From Physcia stellaris (Eukaryota; Ascomycota; Lecanoromycetes; Caliciales; Physciaceae), in the NCBI GenBank assembly GCA_018902385.1, contig JABSSW010000047.1, forward strand, positions 310,001 to 374,000: a stretch of 64,000 nt of DNA. Reading direction: 5' to 3'. Below are positions 21,787-34,002 of this stretch, piece after piece; the stretch's first letter is position 1; each line of letters begins with the position of its first letter. The notes below the pieces were generated by a model that did not search any database, had not been told where the DNA came from, and worked only from the letters and a program-made list of their open reading frames with translations. Position numbers and translations under genes: made by a program.

Positions 21787-23180
21787 TCAATCCCTAGTCC
21801 GATTCGGCGTCCACCGCTTAAGCACCATCTCCCTGATCTTATACCTCTTCAACAGCCCCGTTACATCCTCGAGCTCACCGTCCCCATCACCCCTCCCAAA
21901 CCCCCCCTCTAAAGGCGGCGGCACCTCCACAAAGACAACAACCAGGTTCTTCAACACCTGGCTCTGCACCCTATTAACAGCATGCAACCACCACCAGCTC
22001 TTCCCCTTCCCCTTTTGTCCCTTCTCCACCTCCCCCGTTCCTCTACCGCTCCAATACGCATGACTATAGCTCGGCACAACAATAATCGAGAATTGCGCAT
22101 GCGCAAACGCCGGTCCGCGCTGGTAGAGCAGGTAATCGACGCCGAACTTGATCCCGGACCGTACGACCCAGCCTAGGGAGCGGAAATGGTGGTAGACGGC
22201 GTAGGAGATGAGGAAAGGGTTTGAGGGCGTGAGGCGGGGGTTGGCGTTCGGGTTGGCAGTGGGAAGGGGTGGAAAGGCGGAGTGAGTGCAGAACAGGGCG
22301 AGGAGTTGGGCGGTAGAGACGGGGTTTGGGAATCAGGCTGGTGGATGGTGAGGACACCAAGGGCGTAGGTGAGGAAGAAGGCTTCCACTGAGGAGAGTTG
22401 GAGGTGTTCACGGTTGAGGATTGGGCCGAGAGGGATGGGAGGAGGTTGGTCTTCGTCGTGGAGAGGGGTTGATGGGCTTTCGGGGTTGGGTGGTCTTTCT
22501 GCGGTGGCTGTAGGTTCTGCTATGGGCTCTGATAGAGATGCGGAGTTGGCCGCCCTTAAGGTGATGGTATGGTGCTCATCAGTAGACGTTCCCATTTCAT
22601 ATGGTATATCGTTTGTTGCATTAGCGGTTTCAATCCCAGCTTCCCGCGTCTCTTGACGTAGCCTCTCTTCGATAGCTTCCCTCTCTTTCTTGGCTCTCTC
22701 ATTCTTGAATTGTCTTCTCTCTTCTCTTCTTTGCCGCGTCCATTGCTCGCTAGTATCTGCAGCAGTGACGCCCAGTTTCCTCTTTTCTCTCTCCAGCCAT
22801 GTCGGCTCACTTCGACTTAAGCTACCTTTGCCAAAGAATCCCTTTTCCCACAAGGCCCGCATCGCCTGCTCATTGGTTACATGCACCGTTCCAGTCAAGC
22901 TGGACCATGTTGCTTGATATCGAGGCTCTGGATGCGACGGAGGAGGTGCTATCAATTGTCGAAGATACAGTACTGCGACGTGGAGGATAGATAGAGGGTT
23001 GTGCGGTACAAGAGGGGGCAAAGGATATGCATTGACCGGCAAAGGGCATGCGTGGATCTTGTTGTAATTTGGTCTTGGAGGCTTTGGAAGCCGTCCGTCC
23101 TTTGATTTCTCAACCTGGACTGCTGGAGTGTTCGACCATGGCCATGATCTTAGATCGGGCCACCACGAAGCTATGATCAT
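21787..23180 (-). CDS. SEN2: tRNA-splicing endonuclease subunit Sen2 (one frame break)
   Basis: Catalytic subunit of the Sen complex that cuts pre-tRNA at the 5' splice site. The N-terminal part has RPNYNKIHACPLPVNAYPLP, then LWEKGFFGKGSLSRSEPTW, both hallmarks of fungal Sen2, then a long charged helix (WTRQRREERRQFKNERAKKE). The endonuclease core follows: HHFRSLGWVVRSGIKFGVDY, LLYQRGPAFAHAQFSIIVVP and, at the end, VLKNLVVVFVEVPP. The catalytic Tyr, His and Lys are expected in DYLLYQRG, FAHAQF and VLKNLV, and all are present. The two halves lie in different frames. The change falls at about 22318-22330 in a run of C and A homopolymers, and no intron can explain it. Because SEN2 is essential, a one-base sequence error is the most likely cause. 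Corrected length would be about 464 residues, normal for the family. Confidence 0.88.
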
Positions 23181-24275
23181 AACGATCGATGAAACTAATA
23201 AGTCAGCAAATGTCCCAAGAAATATTCATTCTGTCTATTAAAGCTTCAGATTATCTTGCAATCGCTCAGATACCGTTGTAGTCTTCTCAAAGAGAAAATT
23301 GAGCCAGCACCAAAGAAAGGCTTCAAAGTTAACGCCAATCTTCTAGGCTGCTGTATGGTGTCATCACCGCGAATAAGCTTGGATATTGCACAAAGAAACA
23401 AGGAAATACTTATTATGCACCTACAGTTGCGTTGGGATGATGGAATTCATGACCGTAATTGCTACTCACGAAGAGCAGAGGAAGAGATAGAGTCACAAAA
23501 TCCAATGTGGGAATGCATCAACCCTCGGATTCGGTAAAACTTTAATCCGGCGATGAACTTCAACTTCAACCAGAACTTCTTGCTCTCACAGCCAGCGGCA
23601 GCAAAAACCATTAATTGCATATCCCAGCGTGAGTCTCTGTACAATCATAGCCAGGATACTCTGCTGACAAGAAGAAGCATGCATCTCATGTATACCCTAG
23701 ATGCTGATGGCAAGCGAATATACACATTGAAGAAGATACAAGCAGGCGAAGTCACGAAGAGCGCACATCCGGCGCGGTTCTCGCCCGATGATAAATACTC
23801 AAGGTATGATTGGGAAACCTGTAGCAAGTGATACGCAGCATGAACTCTGACAAATAGTTGGTGTAGGCATCGAGTGACTTTGAAGAAACGTTACGGATTA
23901 CTCCTCACACAAATCAGTAGGCAATTGCCCTTATATTCCTTGGGGGCAACATGTTAACGGGCAATAGAGAGTGAGAAGGTACTTGGAATATAAATCTGGA
24001 TAATTGTCATAGCAAGGCGTTGGAGGGTCGTATTGTCAGGAAACTGAGGGACAATCAGCGTGCCCGAAAATTCTGGATTGCAATCAAATCGTCACGTTGT
24101 GATGGCTGTCTGCTCAATAATCTCAGCAAAGACCTGCGATGCATGCTACGGAAGAAATGGCAATATGGGTGATGGATCGGGTCACGACGCTTTCCAACCA
24201 CTGGTAGCGCATCCGATGTGCAGATGGTCAATGAATGTCTCTTGAATAGGATCCTCTCCTGTTTCGGTGAAAATC
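23181..24275. other. Intergenic, upstream of SEN2
   Basis: About 1.1 kb with no recognisable gene. Short frames (for example 23256-23537 and 23553-23831) lack domain signals. Confidence 0.45.
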
Positions 24276-25595
24276 TCACCGCTTCTTCGAATTGACATTT
24301 CGCCCTGCACCGACCTTGGGCCTACCGCCAGCTCGTCCCCGATCTCCCGTCAAGATGCTTGGCAAGTAATCTTCATCCATCAGATTCTTCTCCTTCCTCC
24401 TACTTTGCCCACTCATGGCCCGAACGTACTCCTTCTGGTCCTCTGCAAGGATCAACTCTTGACCCCATCCGCCTTTGCCGCCACCTTTTCCTTGTCCAGG
24501 TTTGCCGTTCGCTGCGCCCGATACGGGTTTTGGTATGCTGAAGCGGTCGCCACGGTGATTCCATTGCATGTTCTTCTTCAGGTGGATTTGGAACTCGCCT
24601 TTGGCATTCGTTGAGCATGAGACCCTCGTCAGTGTTGGTTTACCACATCGAGGGCAAAACTGCTTGGCCATGTCTTTGCTTTTCTCGAAACAGGCGTGAC
24701 ATCGTAATATATATGTCTTGATGTGTCTGACTTGTTGAATCGAAGGCGACAAGAGATTTAGACCCATCTGGAGAAGGACATTTTGCATAGCGAAATCTGT
24801 AGTTATCGTCGCTACTTGCATAATTTTGTTCTCCGCAAGTGCAACGGATGATGAATCTACTTCTTTGGCTTGTTGTCTCTTGAGATTCGAAGGCGTTATC
24901 CAACCTTCTGAGCCGGAAGACTCCGGATCTGTTAAATCAGCAGTGTCAATTACATCAGTCGTTGATGGATGCTCTTCCAATGTCTGATCGTTGCCTAGAT
25001 CAGGCCGAGGATCTAGGATATGTAGTGAATGCAGTGAATCAGAATTATTGTCCTCTTGGATTACTTGTTCTGGAGCCGGCGTTGTAGAGGGCGGTCCTGC
25101 TATTGTGATCGTACGTTGTTCCTCCGAAGCCTCCTCTCGTCCCACGTTGGCGTCTGGAGCCAGGTTCTCGGCCTGCCCCTCCAGTACTTCTCCGTTCAGT
25201 GAGGTATCGGCTTTGTTAGGGACAGGCCCGTTAATGCCTTTCTGGCCTGGAACCCTTCGAAGCCTCCAGTCGCCCCCATTCTTTTCGCATTCGAGCTCAT
25301 ACGCAAGTGCTAAGATTGAAATGTCTGCTTTACTCAGCACCCCTAGGTCTCCTGTTTTCCTGGCAAAGTCTGTAACGGTTTTGATAGATTTGATGTCAGG
25401 ATCTCTAATTGTGAGGAACGGGAGAAGCGTGGTTTCTACCCGAGAGCGTGCATTGGCATCCTTAATTTCGGAGATTACAGCAGATATAGTGAATAGCTGG
25501 TCCGATTTGGCTATTAGGGTGGATATTGCTGGGTCATTTTTCAAAATGGGGCCAGTATCCAGGATGATTGTGTGTACTGGCTTTGAAGTGGACAT
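24276..25595 (-). CDS. NOB1: 20S pre-rRNA D-site endonuclease Nob1
   Basis: Nob1 cleaves the 3' end of 18S rRNA in late cytoplasmic pre-40S particles. It is a single exon of 439 residues. The N-terminal PIN domain (about 1 to 105) has the metal-binding acidic residues in context: ILDTGPIL, ISEIKDANAR and SKADISILALAYELE. The middle is an acidic, disordered insert, with a SGSEGWITPSNL block near residue 229. The zinc ribbon (about 300 to 330) has two CxxC pairs, RCHACFEKS and FCPRCGKPT, then LTRVSCS. The tail holds HLKKNMQWNHRGDRFSIPKP, a Gly-rich run, and the conserved LAEDQKEYVRA and DEDYLPSILTG. Everything expected of the family is present and the start at 25595 gives the normal N-terminus. 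Confidence 0.95.
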   Translation of the reverse strand: MSTSKPVHTIILDTGPILKNDPAISTLIAKSDQLFTISAVISEIKDANARSRVETTLLPFLTIRDPDIKSIKTVTDFARKTGDLGVLSKADISILALAYELECEKNGGDWRLRRVPGQKGINGPVPNKADTSLNGEVLEGQAENLAPDANVGREEASEEQRTITIAGPPSTTPAPEQVIQEDNNSDSLHSLHILDPRPDLGNDQTLEEHPSTTDVIDTADLTDPESSGSEGWITPSNLKRQQAKEVDSSSVALAENKIMQVATITTDFAMQNVLLQMGLNLLSPSIQQVRHIKTYILRCHACFEKSKDMAKQFCPRCGKPTLTRVSCSTNAKGEFQIHLKKNMQWNHRGDRFSIPKPVSGAANGKPGQGKGGGKGGWGQELILAEDQKEYVRAMSGQSRRKEKNLMDEDYLPSILTGDRGRAGGRPKVGAGRNVNSKKR

Positions 25596-28417
25596 TACTT
25601 GTGCTACAAGTGAAACTTATATCTGCAAAGGTTAAGACTAGATCATCTCAAGATAGAATTGAGGGTTTGAATCTTAGATTGATCAAGCTAGTGTTGTAAG
25701 AGGGTCTATCAAAATTTTACGGACGCTAAGTGTTGAGCAAATTAGACTCTTTAGGGTGGTGAAATCCAGAAGGAAGTCACGACCAATCGACCAACTTTCC
25801 ATAGCGACAGTTTCCATATTTACCCGTGGACGTAAATACATTACTCTATGACTCGGCTTCTCTCCTTCAACATCTCGACTGACCTCTGACCCGTTGACAT
25901 CTTCTTATCTGATTGCATCCCCGTTTCCTTCGGGAGCCAGACTGCGCCTTGCCGTCCTTAGTCGAAGCCAAAACTGACGACAACCTGGATGCCTTACAAG
26001 GGTGTTGGCGAACCTGGACCCCAGCTACCTTTGCCAGCTGTATTCTCCCTTCCCCAGCCCCGTCACAGTATCGCAAATTCTTCGGCTTCTGAGGGGAAGG
26101 TGAAGAACCATGAGCTCCAGAGAAGTCTCTAGAGAAGAGGACGGTAGGAACCCTGCTTGTCGTCCTTGGGATGCTTATGCTCTAGTCCCTTCAGGAATTT
26201 AATGCCTATTGAAGGACTATAGAAGAGTTGTGCGTCTTAGAAAAGATGACTCTGCGGGAAGCATCATCGGCGTCAGTGGATGCCATTGCGAGATAAAGGA
26301 TTGTGACTCAGTGGAGGTAAGCCAGAAATGATAGAAGCTTACTAATTCCGTACAGGCTTGTGGAGTAGCGTAGTTCCATTGATGATCGGTAAGACTTCAT
26401 TCTCCTATCTTCGACCCAAGCAAAGGGAGTGCTCGTTGTGTTGCCCACCATCAGCATCTTGAGTACACTGTACCGTGCTTGTGGCACGTGGGCCAATCCA
26501 CTAAATGGCGGCCAGATGTTCTCTTGTGTTGTACGAACTTCGTATCAAGTCAGCAGACAAGATACATCCACAAGTCCCTTCCACTTTCAGGTATCCAATA
26601 TTCGCGGCCTAAGATGACATCTCTTATTTCCTCGCCATATCCCTCAAATCTTCTAAGGAATTCGTCATCTTGGTTAAGAATCTATCTCGGAATTGTTGCT
26701 GGCTTTGCTGACATCGTATCAGGGCTTGAGTGGAGTCATGGAGCTCTGGCTTCCCACGTGTGGCCGTCGCCTAAGCATTACTGATAGTAAGCATCGATGG
26801 AAGCCGTACCCACTAAATCTATACATCAGCCATAGGCAAGCCAGGGATTGTACAGAAGGATTTTGGTCATACAACCACCCCTCTGTTCTGCAAGCGACAG
26901 CGAATGGCTTTCGATGCAGATGATACGACAAGGGTGACCTGTGACTGGGGCCCGTGGTCAGTGGGACGAACTTCCTTCGTCTACTGCTCTGCCGGCAGGA
27001 TAACGGCTGATCCTGAGAAGATGGGCTGCTCCTCAAATTATGATGTGTGTCCATGATGCAACTCAATTGAGGCTCATGGTTCGCATTTTTGGCTTACAGC
27101 GTGCCCGTGCAGAGTGATTTTGCTTATGGTTGCATCCATGATATGCGTCGTCCTATCAGAGTAGATGGTTTACAAGCGGTCCAGGATGACCTGCAGTACT
27201 CCGCCTGAAGCATTACGCCCTGCCCTCTTGACCGTGCTCCCGGAGAAAAGGCTGGTGCGAATCAGGAAGAGAATTAGCATAAGCTCTAGCTCGAAGAGCG
27301 AGCGGCTCTGTTTATCAGGCAAATTAAGGCAACCTGCCCGAATTTGCTAATACGCAAATTCTAGGGCTGGTAATGCAAGAAATGGATACTTAAGCTCTGA
27401 ATTCCTCTGCTAGATGTGCAGCTGTCCGATCAGTTGGCCCCCTCTCAGCCGCGAGTCGATACTCGTCTAAGAAGGCGTGTCTGCAAGGATGGCCTGTTTC
27501 CATTCGAACCTCGTCACTTCAAATACAAGCTTGTAACTTTTCAGCTCTCTGTTTGGCCCACCATGCGCGCAGCGGCGCTATCCTCACACATTACACCCTC
27601 ATACTCTGCCAGTTATCAACAACGACTTCACCGCACAATTTTAGCGACACACGCTCTGCACGCGAACCCTTCTCTAAACTGCCTGGAAGAATGTGTCTGA
27701 TTTCAGCTACAAAACCAGACCCTCTAAACGTTGTCCGCACTCTAACACCACTGGTGTCTGAAGTACAAAACGTCACTAGTCTCAGAGCAAGCAGCGATCG
27801 GCTATCCTTCCGACTGAATCCAAGCACTTCCAACCATTTAGAGACTAAGATTCACCTTACCGTGAGGGGTCAACAAGTGTGGTCTCACAATGCATCAACT
27901 GGGATACGGCGATTCCACGGAGGCCTAGGAGACCACCGTCGTCTCCAATCAGGATGGTCATTTGGCGAGGAACGTGAGGGACCACGATGGCCATAGGTTG
28001 GGAAGCGAACAGTCAAGAAACCATTGACGCAGACAGTGGCCCGAAAAGGAGACATGATGAGCACATCTGCCAGCTTGAGGGTGTTCTCACCATTGCAGCG
28101 GATGCCACACTAACTGGGAGCGGCTACACTGTGAGGGGGCCGTGAGTCTTTGGGCCGCTTCCTCCTGTAGCCTACCACCGCTGCTGGTCTGGTCGTGCGG
28201 CTCTGCTCCAATGAGTAGCTATAGAAATCGTCGATCCGTGGGGAGTGGAGCGGTCTCAGGCTGGGTCTGGAGAAAGCCGTGCAGCTATTTCCAGCGAATC
28301 ATTAAGCAGCAGTAGGATCCTTGTACGACTTGAGAAGGTCCCTCTTTTCGCGGTATGGCTGCTAGTCGATCATCTTATCAAGTACGTATCCTCAGCTGCT
28401 TGCCATTGCGGCCTTCT
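25596..28417. other. Intergenic, 2.8 kb, no confident gene
   Basis: Many short frames on both strands (for example 26479-26784, 26719-27066 and 27553-27996), none with a domain, a start context or splice sites that connect. Stretches around 27,400 to 28,000 have mildly coding-like composition and may be decayed gene sequence. Confidence 0.4.
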
Positions 28418-29376
28418 GACTGTTGTCGAAGAGCTCTCTGCCTGCCCACATTCGATATTCAACCACCCAATATGCGCCAGCTGCCACACAGAAAACGACG
28501 GGCACACTGATTAAGCCTGCTAAAGTCCCAACCATTCTTCGGATACCACAAAACTCGAGTTTTATTGCCAAATTCGAACAGCTTGAGCCCGACTATGAGG
28601 CTCAACCACCCCGTGCATTATCTAATCAGTCGACGGGATTTTTCCTGCCTCCAGACAAAAAGATTGGCTGTAAAAGAGTTGGTTCTGTGGAATTGTATCG
28701 CTGGACAGGAGGTAGAATGGTCTCGATATCCGCGAATGATGCCTTTCAGGGTGCTAATCCCACGCTCCATTGTTGCGCCACTATGTTCACTCAGAAGCCC
28801 AACACGGATCATCTTTTCGTAGTCACTTGCAACGCGACTGAACATGACGTCTGTAGCTGGAGGGGAGGCTGGCAGGCCTTGAGCTTCGAGCATGTCCCAC
28901 AGCCTGGCAGTGTTAATAGAACATATTCTTCAGTGGCGTATGTGGGAACGGAGTCACACCTCGCGGCTCACGGGTCGGCGAGCTGGATGGGCCAACTGCT
29001 CCCTCGCGACTATGACTACTGTCGTGTGGAAACACATAATGGTACTGGTGCACCAATACCGCCAGAAACCGAGTCTGCTGGTCTGACTGGGAATCTCGCG
29101 CTGTTGCTCGGCCTTGCCGCGTATTCAGCGCCTCCAAATTCTCTCCAAGCTGCTCTAACCACGTCTATGGGCCCAAATACTTGGACTCGCCACGGCCTTC
29201 TGACTGGCCGTAAGTCATGACTTCTTCGCACGGCAAGATTCTAATCGTATCTAGGTATACCTCAGCGGGGTATGATCGTTTCCATCTACCTAGATCCAAC
29301 CAATCCTCAGTGGTCCACCGACACGGTTCTCAACTATATCCAAGAGGGGCGTTATGGACCTTTTTATGGACCTTAG
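28418..29376 (+). CDS. Unrecognised gene fragment, possibly a relic
   Basis: An open frame from just after a stop at 28417 runs to 29209. A 45-base GT..AG intron (29210-29254) joins it in frame to 29255-29376, which ends at a TAG. The joined C-terminus reads LTGRIPQRGMIVSIYLDPTN and then LNYIQEGRYGPFYGP. The protein has several potential N-glycosylation sites (NAT, NRT, NGT), four or five cysteines, and a weakly hydrophobic stretch (GLTGNLALLLGLAAYSAP). No ATG occurs in frame until far inside, so either an upstream exon was missed or the gene has lost its start. The neat splice and long open frame argue for recent coding status. The family is not recognised. Confidence 0.4.
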
Positions 29377-30181
29377 TGTGCTTCAGGCACACGGGAAAGC
29401 GCAGGCTGATTGGCGGTCTATGGCTCTCTGTGGGCTAATTCCATGACCGAGGAAACAGTACTATTGGGTTACAGCATATAGGTAGGATGATATACGTGGA
29501 AGATACCCTGATTCGACATTTGTTTGGTTGAAGTCTGCTCGCCTGCCTTGGTATTGGCGTCACACATTGAAACGCTATATAAACGTCTACCGCAAGCTCT
29601 CATACGCCTACTGACCGAATAGTTGGCAAACAGATACAAGATGGTGCTTTGGCCTCTTTGCGCGCGTCTAATGGCGATTCAGTTATTCTACGGTCATCTC
29701 AGCAGACGTTACCTCACGTTTCATTTAAATGTGCGATGATTGACCACAGCCCCTTTTCCTATCCATGGTTCATTTCGTACTCATACACCGGAGCTAAGTA
29801 GTATGAATTACAGAACACTTCCATCGCTACAAACGCATGAACGCTGGAGAACACGTCCCTCAAGTACTTCTATCTATACGGCAGATCACTGATGATGATC
29901 CGCTCACAACCGTGCCGGATATTCGTTCCAGCTTGAATATCATGAAGACATCTGCCCACCTCCTACGTTCCCTCTACCTATCGTTCTACCTCTTTCACGA
30001 CAAGCTACCAGAGTACCGCATCTCCATTCATAGCGTTGCCGAATAACCGTAGCCGCTCGTGTAACCCAGATCAAGACAGCCCTGAGCCCTCAGCCAGCCA
30101 CAAAAAACTTTTTGCTGCCCCAAGCCCCCAATGACGCCACACTCCCCATCCTCGCATCCCTCCCCTCCCCCAACTCTAAAC
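29377..30181. other. Intergenic, no gene seen
   Basis: About 800 bases between the unrecognised gene and the 3' end of AP-1 mu. No feature is recognised. Confidence 0.5.
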
Positions 30182-32393
30182 CTACTGAACATCCGGCAAC
30201 CTGACAGCGATATCCCCCGACTGCGTGATGTACCGAACCCACGGAAGCGACGGGTATTGGAGCTGACAACGCAACCCACAGATCAGCATGTTGAAACTTT
30301 AAAAAATCTGCGCTTCGCTAATCGAATCGAATCGGGATTACGCAAAAAATGATCGGCCGAGAGCGCATCATAGCCCCCGAATAGAGCCACGTGCATAGGT
30401 AGACCCCAACCCTACAAGCTGGGCTGAAGATCTGCGAGCATGGCTCGAGCTCATTCCATGTGGACCATGCGCGACCCATCCTTTTTGAGACCGTTGGCTG
30501 GGTCTCGCTTCTTTGGCCAATCGATGGGGGTGGATTATACGAAGGGGCTGAAAGAGGGAAGAACAGGGGGAGGAAAATCTTAATCCGCGAACACCCCCCT
30601 TCCCCAATAGGCGGGGAAATGAGGAAGCGATAGCGAGGGAAGGAAGGGGAATGGGGGGCGAGAGGATGCAAAGAAAGTCGGGAGATGGGAAAACATGCCA
30701 AAACAAAAGAAGAAAGGAAACAGGAAAAATAAAGAAACTCACCTTCGGCTCAATAATCTTCAAATACCTTACCTGAATCCCACTCGTCGTGAAATACGGT
30801 ATCTCAAACTTAACGCTGATGGGCCGCTTGCCCTTACCCCCGCCCCCCATCCCCGCCACGCCGCCCATGCTGCCCCCGAAGCCGCCCGTCATGCCGCCGC
30901 CGAGTTCGTCGTCGCCCTTGACCGAAGGCAGGCCGAGCTCGGCGCGCATGAGGAACTCCTTGCCGCCGCCGAACTGCTTGATTTTCCAGACGATGGCGCT
31001 TTTCTCGGGCGCGTAGTGCACGCTGCCGATGTTGGTGCGGAAGCGCGGGGAGTCGGCGTCTTCGGGGACGGGCACGAGGATTTCGACGTTGTTGGCTGTG
31101 GAGCGCCGTTTGAATTGCGCGCGTGCCTGCTTTGTGTCTTAGTCATCTAACGTCTTTTGGGTTTGTCCTTTCGCGGGACGGTAGGATGGGAGTGGGGAGT
31201 GGGCGTTTTATCAATTAGTAGAGGCTCACCTTGAGTGTGTACTCGATCCTCGACCCCGAATGGCTCCTCACATCGCTCTCCACCCATATCAGTGGCTTGA
31301 CCTGTGTATTCAGCCGGTAGCTCATAAGCTCGAATTCCCCGTCCGGCGGGATGAAGCTGATTGTCCGGTCGTTCTCGAATCTACTCAGCCGTACACACTG
31401 ATGGAATTTCACATCCTCCATCTCCACCGCCTTGCCCCTCGTCGCTCGCCCCGTCGTCTCGAACATCACTTTGTCGTTCAGGCCAAGTCGGAGCTCGGGC
31501 ATCCCGCTGAGGTAGCATTTCAGCTTCACGGCGCCGAGGATCTCGGAGCGGAGGACGTTGCCGGTGGAGGAGACGAGGAGGTTGAGGGACTCGATTACGT
31601 CGAGGAAGACTTCGTTTTTGCGGTAGCGGATTCCTTCGCTTCGCCAGGAGACGGCGTTTGTTACGGCTATTGGGGGGCGGGCTTGGATTTCGAGTTTGTG
31701 TGATTCTTGCGTTATGTATCTATCCGATAGGAGCACAAATTAGCCGTAATCTCTTCCTCGCGCTTCCAGGACTCCCAGATAAGACTTGTTCGGCGGGGAT
31801 CATAAAAGCTCAAGTGGTAAGGTAGGCGCAGGCATACTCTTGTAATATCTTGCTTTCTGTCGTTTGTGGGTATCCAAAGTCCATCATCTCATCGAGTAGC
31901 TCGTAGATTATAACGAAGTTGTCCCGTATACTCTCTTCTTCCAGCTCCTTGAAGTACTCTGTAAAGACCTCGACAATTTTGTGAAGGAAAAGTAGGATTT
32001 CAGTGGCATTGGTGTTGCGCTTGGTGAGGGCGAGGAGGTAGAGGTTTGAGTGTCTGATGTAAAGGTACTATTCCATTGAACATTGGCTACGTTAGCCGCA
32101 GACTCTGACGACGTGTTGGATAATATATTGGAGAGGGCGGATAGCACAAAGGCATGGATGGAGGAAGTGGTACATTGATGCCCTCGTCTGAAAAGCATGG
32201 TGGAACTGCGGAGCTTTCTTCTTCGGCTTCGGAAAGGAGAATGGGAAACTTTTCGACGGCGGACATGGGGATGTCGCCCCTGTAGTTGCGGGCAAGGAGG
32301 GTCTATAAGTGTATTAGTTTGGCCACCTATATATACATGGTCTCGTAATCTCACCTTGCCCTTCAGATCGAGGAAGAAAAGTGCAGAGGCCAT
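30182..32393 (-). CDS. APM1: AP-1 clathrin adaptor mu subunit
   Basis: Medium chain of the AP-1 adaptor, which binds tyrosine-type sorting signals at the trans-Golgi and endosomes. There are six exons (minus strand): 32393-32355, 32302-32174, 32067-31838, 31719-31230, 31126-30743 and 30262-30182, totalling 450 residues. All five introns have GT..AG ends and all phases agree. The longin-like N-terminus is ALFFLDLKGK, then LARNYRGDIPMSAVE. FKELEEESIRDNFVIIYELL and MMDFGYPQTTESKILQEYIT mark the AP-1 type. The mu homology domain carries TNAVSWRSEGIRYRKNEVFL, LGLNDKV and VKFHQCVRLSRFENDRTISF. The last exon, LPWVRYITQSGDIAVRLPDV, completes it. A Gly-rich insert (GGGMTGGFGGSMGGV) sits in the C-terminal domain. 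The last intron (30263-30742) is 480 bases, long for this genome. Confidence 0.95.
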
Positions 32394-33052
32394 TCCTGCG
32401 GTGGTGGGTGGCCTTGAGCGTGATGGTCCTTATGGGGATGCCTCAAGTACTGCTTTCGTACATCTTAATGCGGACGACCACAACGCTGCTAGGGACAATC
32501 TGATCAAAGAAGCGTGGCACGGTATTCACATCGTGAGAGTCGCGATTCAGGCATTTGTCCCCATGGGCGGACTGGAATATCAAAGTACGCGTCCCAAAAC
32601 GGCCTAGCTCCAGTTTTCGCCGACAGCTATCAAAATTTCCCGTCCACCTCTTCGCTTCCTTTTCCTTTTAACGCTCCCAAAAGACAGTGCAACTCAACAG
32701 CTCTACGACTGGCTTGGCATTTTGTCAAATGCCGACTGCTGGAGCATCTATTGCTGATCTACTTGCGATTTGGAGGTGCGGAGAAGGAAGACGAGGGTTC
32801 CATTAAGAACTGGCCGAGTATTTTTGCAACTGTTGCTTGGGCGGTGTCAGAGGGACTGGACATTATGAGCCGAATTAGAGATCGCTTCAATTGAGGATAT
32901 TGATCAAATATCGTTGGCAGATAAGTGTTGGTATCTTATTGTAGACTACCATCTCGAAGCTACTCTCGATCGGAATTTTTGTACATGGAAATAGATTATT
33001 GACATCAAACTGTAACATTTGAACAACACCAATGGTGTTGATGTAGTTTGGC
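32394..33052. other. Intergenic, AP-1 mu upstream region
   Basis: About 660 bases between the mL57 stop and the AP-1 mu start. No gene was recognised. Confidence 0.5.
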
Positions 33053-34002
33053 TCAGTACTGCTGATGTCTTAGACCTAATTGATCTAATATTCGTTCTTG
33101 TACGATTTTGTTCGCGAACTCTCCGCCTCTCTCGTATGCGACAGCTCCGACAATGGCATACAGAGCTTGTCCCATCACTAATGGCTGTCCCGACCCTGCC
33201 ATATTCCGTATCTAGTCGCAAAAGATTAGTCAAGAGATCAGCCTGCAGGCACAAAGCTATCTGACTTACATTCTTCGGTTTCCATCTGACAACATTGGGT
33301 AGTCCATATCGTTCTGCTAGCATGAACATCCTGCTTGTATCCATGACTTGTCCTTTTGATCTCTCACTCAAAGCCTCCACATTCTCAAGCGCTGGATGCT
33401 TGAATGGTGTCCGCCCATAAGAATCTGGTTGCGATTGCGAGGAAGACTTCTTAGTGGCTGTTGTTAGAATTGCTAACGAAGCTTGTAAATCAACAATCTG
33501 TTTGCCTACCCATCTCACACATTAGCCAAAGCCCTCGGGTGCACACGAAGAGGATCACAATACCGAGGAAAGCCAGGCGGTCATTGTAGCCCCTTCGCCC
33601 ATGATCAAAGCTTTTGTGCGTGACAGCCAGCCATTTCACTTCTTCTGTAAGAACCTGATCACCCTTCTTCCCTAAAAGATCAACATAGACCTTGTCCAAG
33701 CGCTCTGGGTCTTCGTTGACAGGGAAGTCGTTGGGCTTAAATGTAGGGGGTTTGGAGCGAAAGGGCGCTGTCATTCGTGGAGGCGTCGCTTTCCACCGGG
33801 GGAGTGGGGTAGCTTCTGCTTCTTCACCGGAATAATTTGAATGTAAGTTCACTTCTGATTCCTCATCGAATCGGCTGCTTGCGAAGCTCCTCTCTGGCTG
33901 TTGTCTTCTGGGAACCCTTTTGGACAAGTACTTGAAGGAACTTCTGGATTTGCCTATTCGACAGATGGAAGAACGTAACTGTTCAGGCAGACCTTGAGAC
34001 AT
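33053..34002 (-). CDS. MRPL15: Mitochondrial large ribosomal subunit protein mL57
   Basis: A component of the fungal mitochondrial 54S ribosomal subunit derived from an RNase III-like fold. Exons are 34002-33564, 33505-33270 and 33211-33053, with 58-base introns at both joins; total 277 residues. The first 40 residues are basic and lack acids, as in a mitochondrial targeting peptide. The diagnostic blocks are LTEEVKWLAVTHKSFDHGRR, GYNDRLAFLG (split by the first intron), then the region from KQIVDLQASLAI, RYGLPNVVRWKPKN, and MGQALYAIVGAVAYERGGE, the family's C-terminal signature. The RNase III catalytic acids are not conserved as an active site, in line with a structural role. It is divergent from RTT109. 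Confidence 0.93.

Noticed and set aside
30131-30352. Plus-strand 73-residue frame
   Set aside because: It overlaps the last exon and intron of AP-1 mu on the other strand and has no support of its own.
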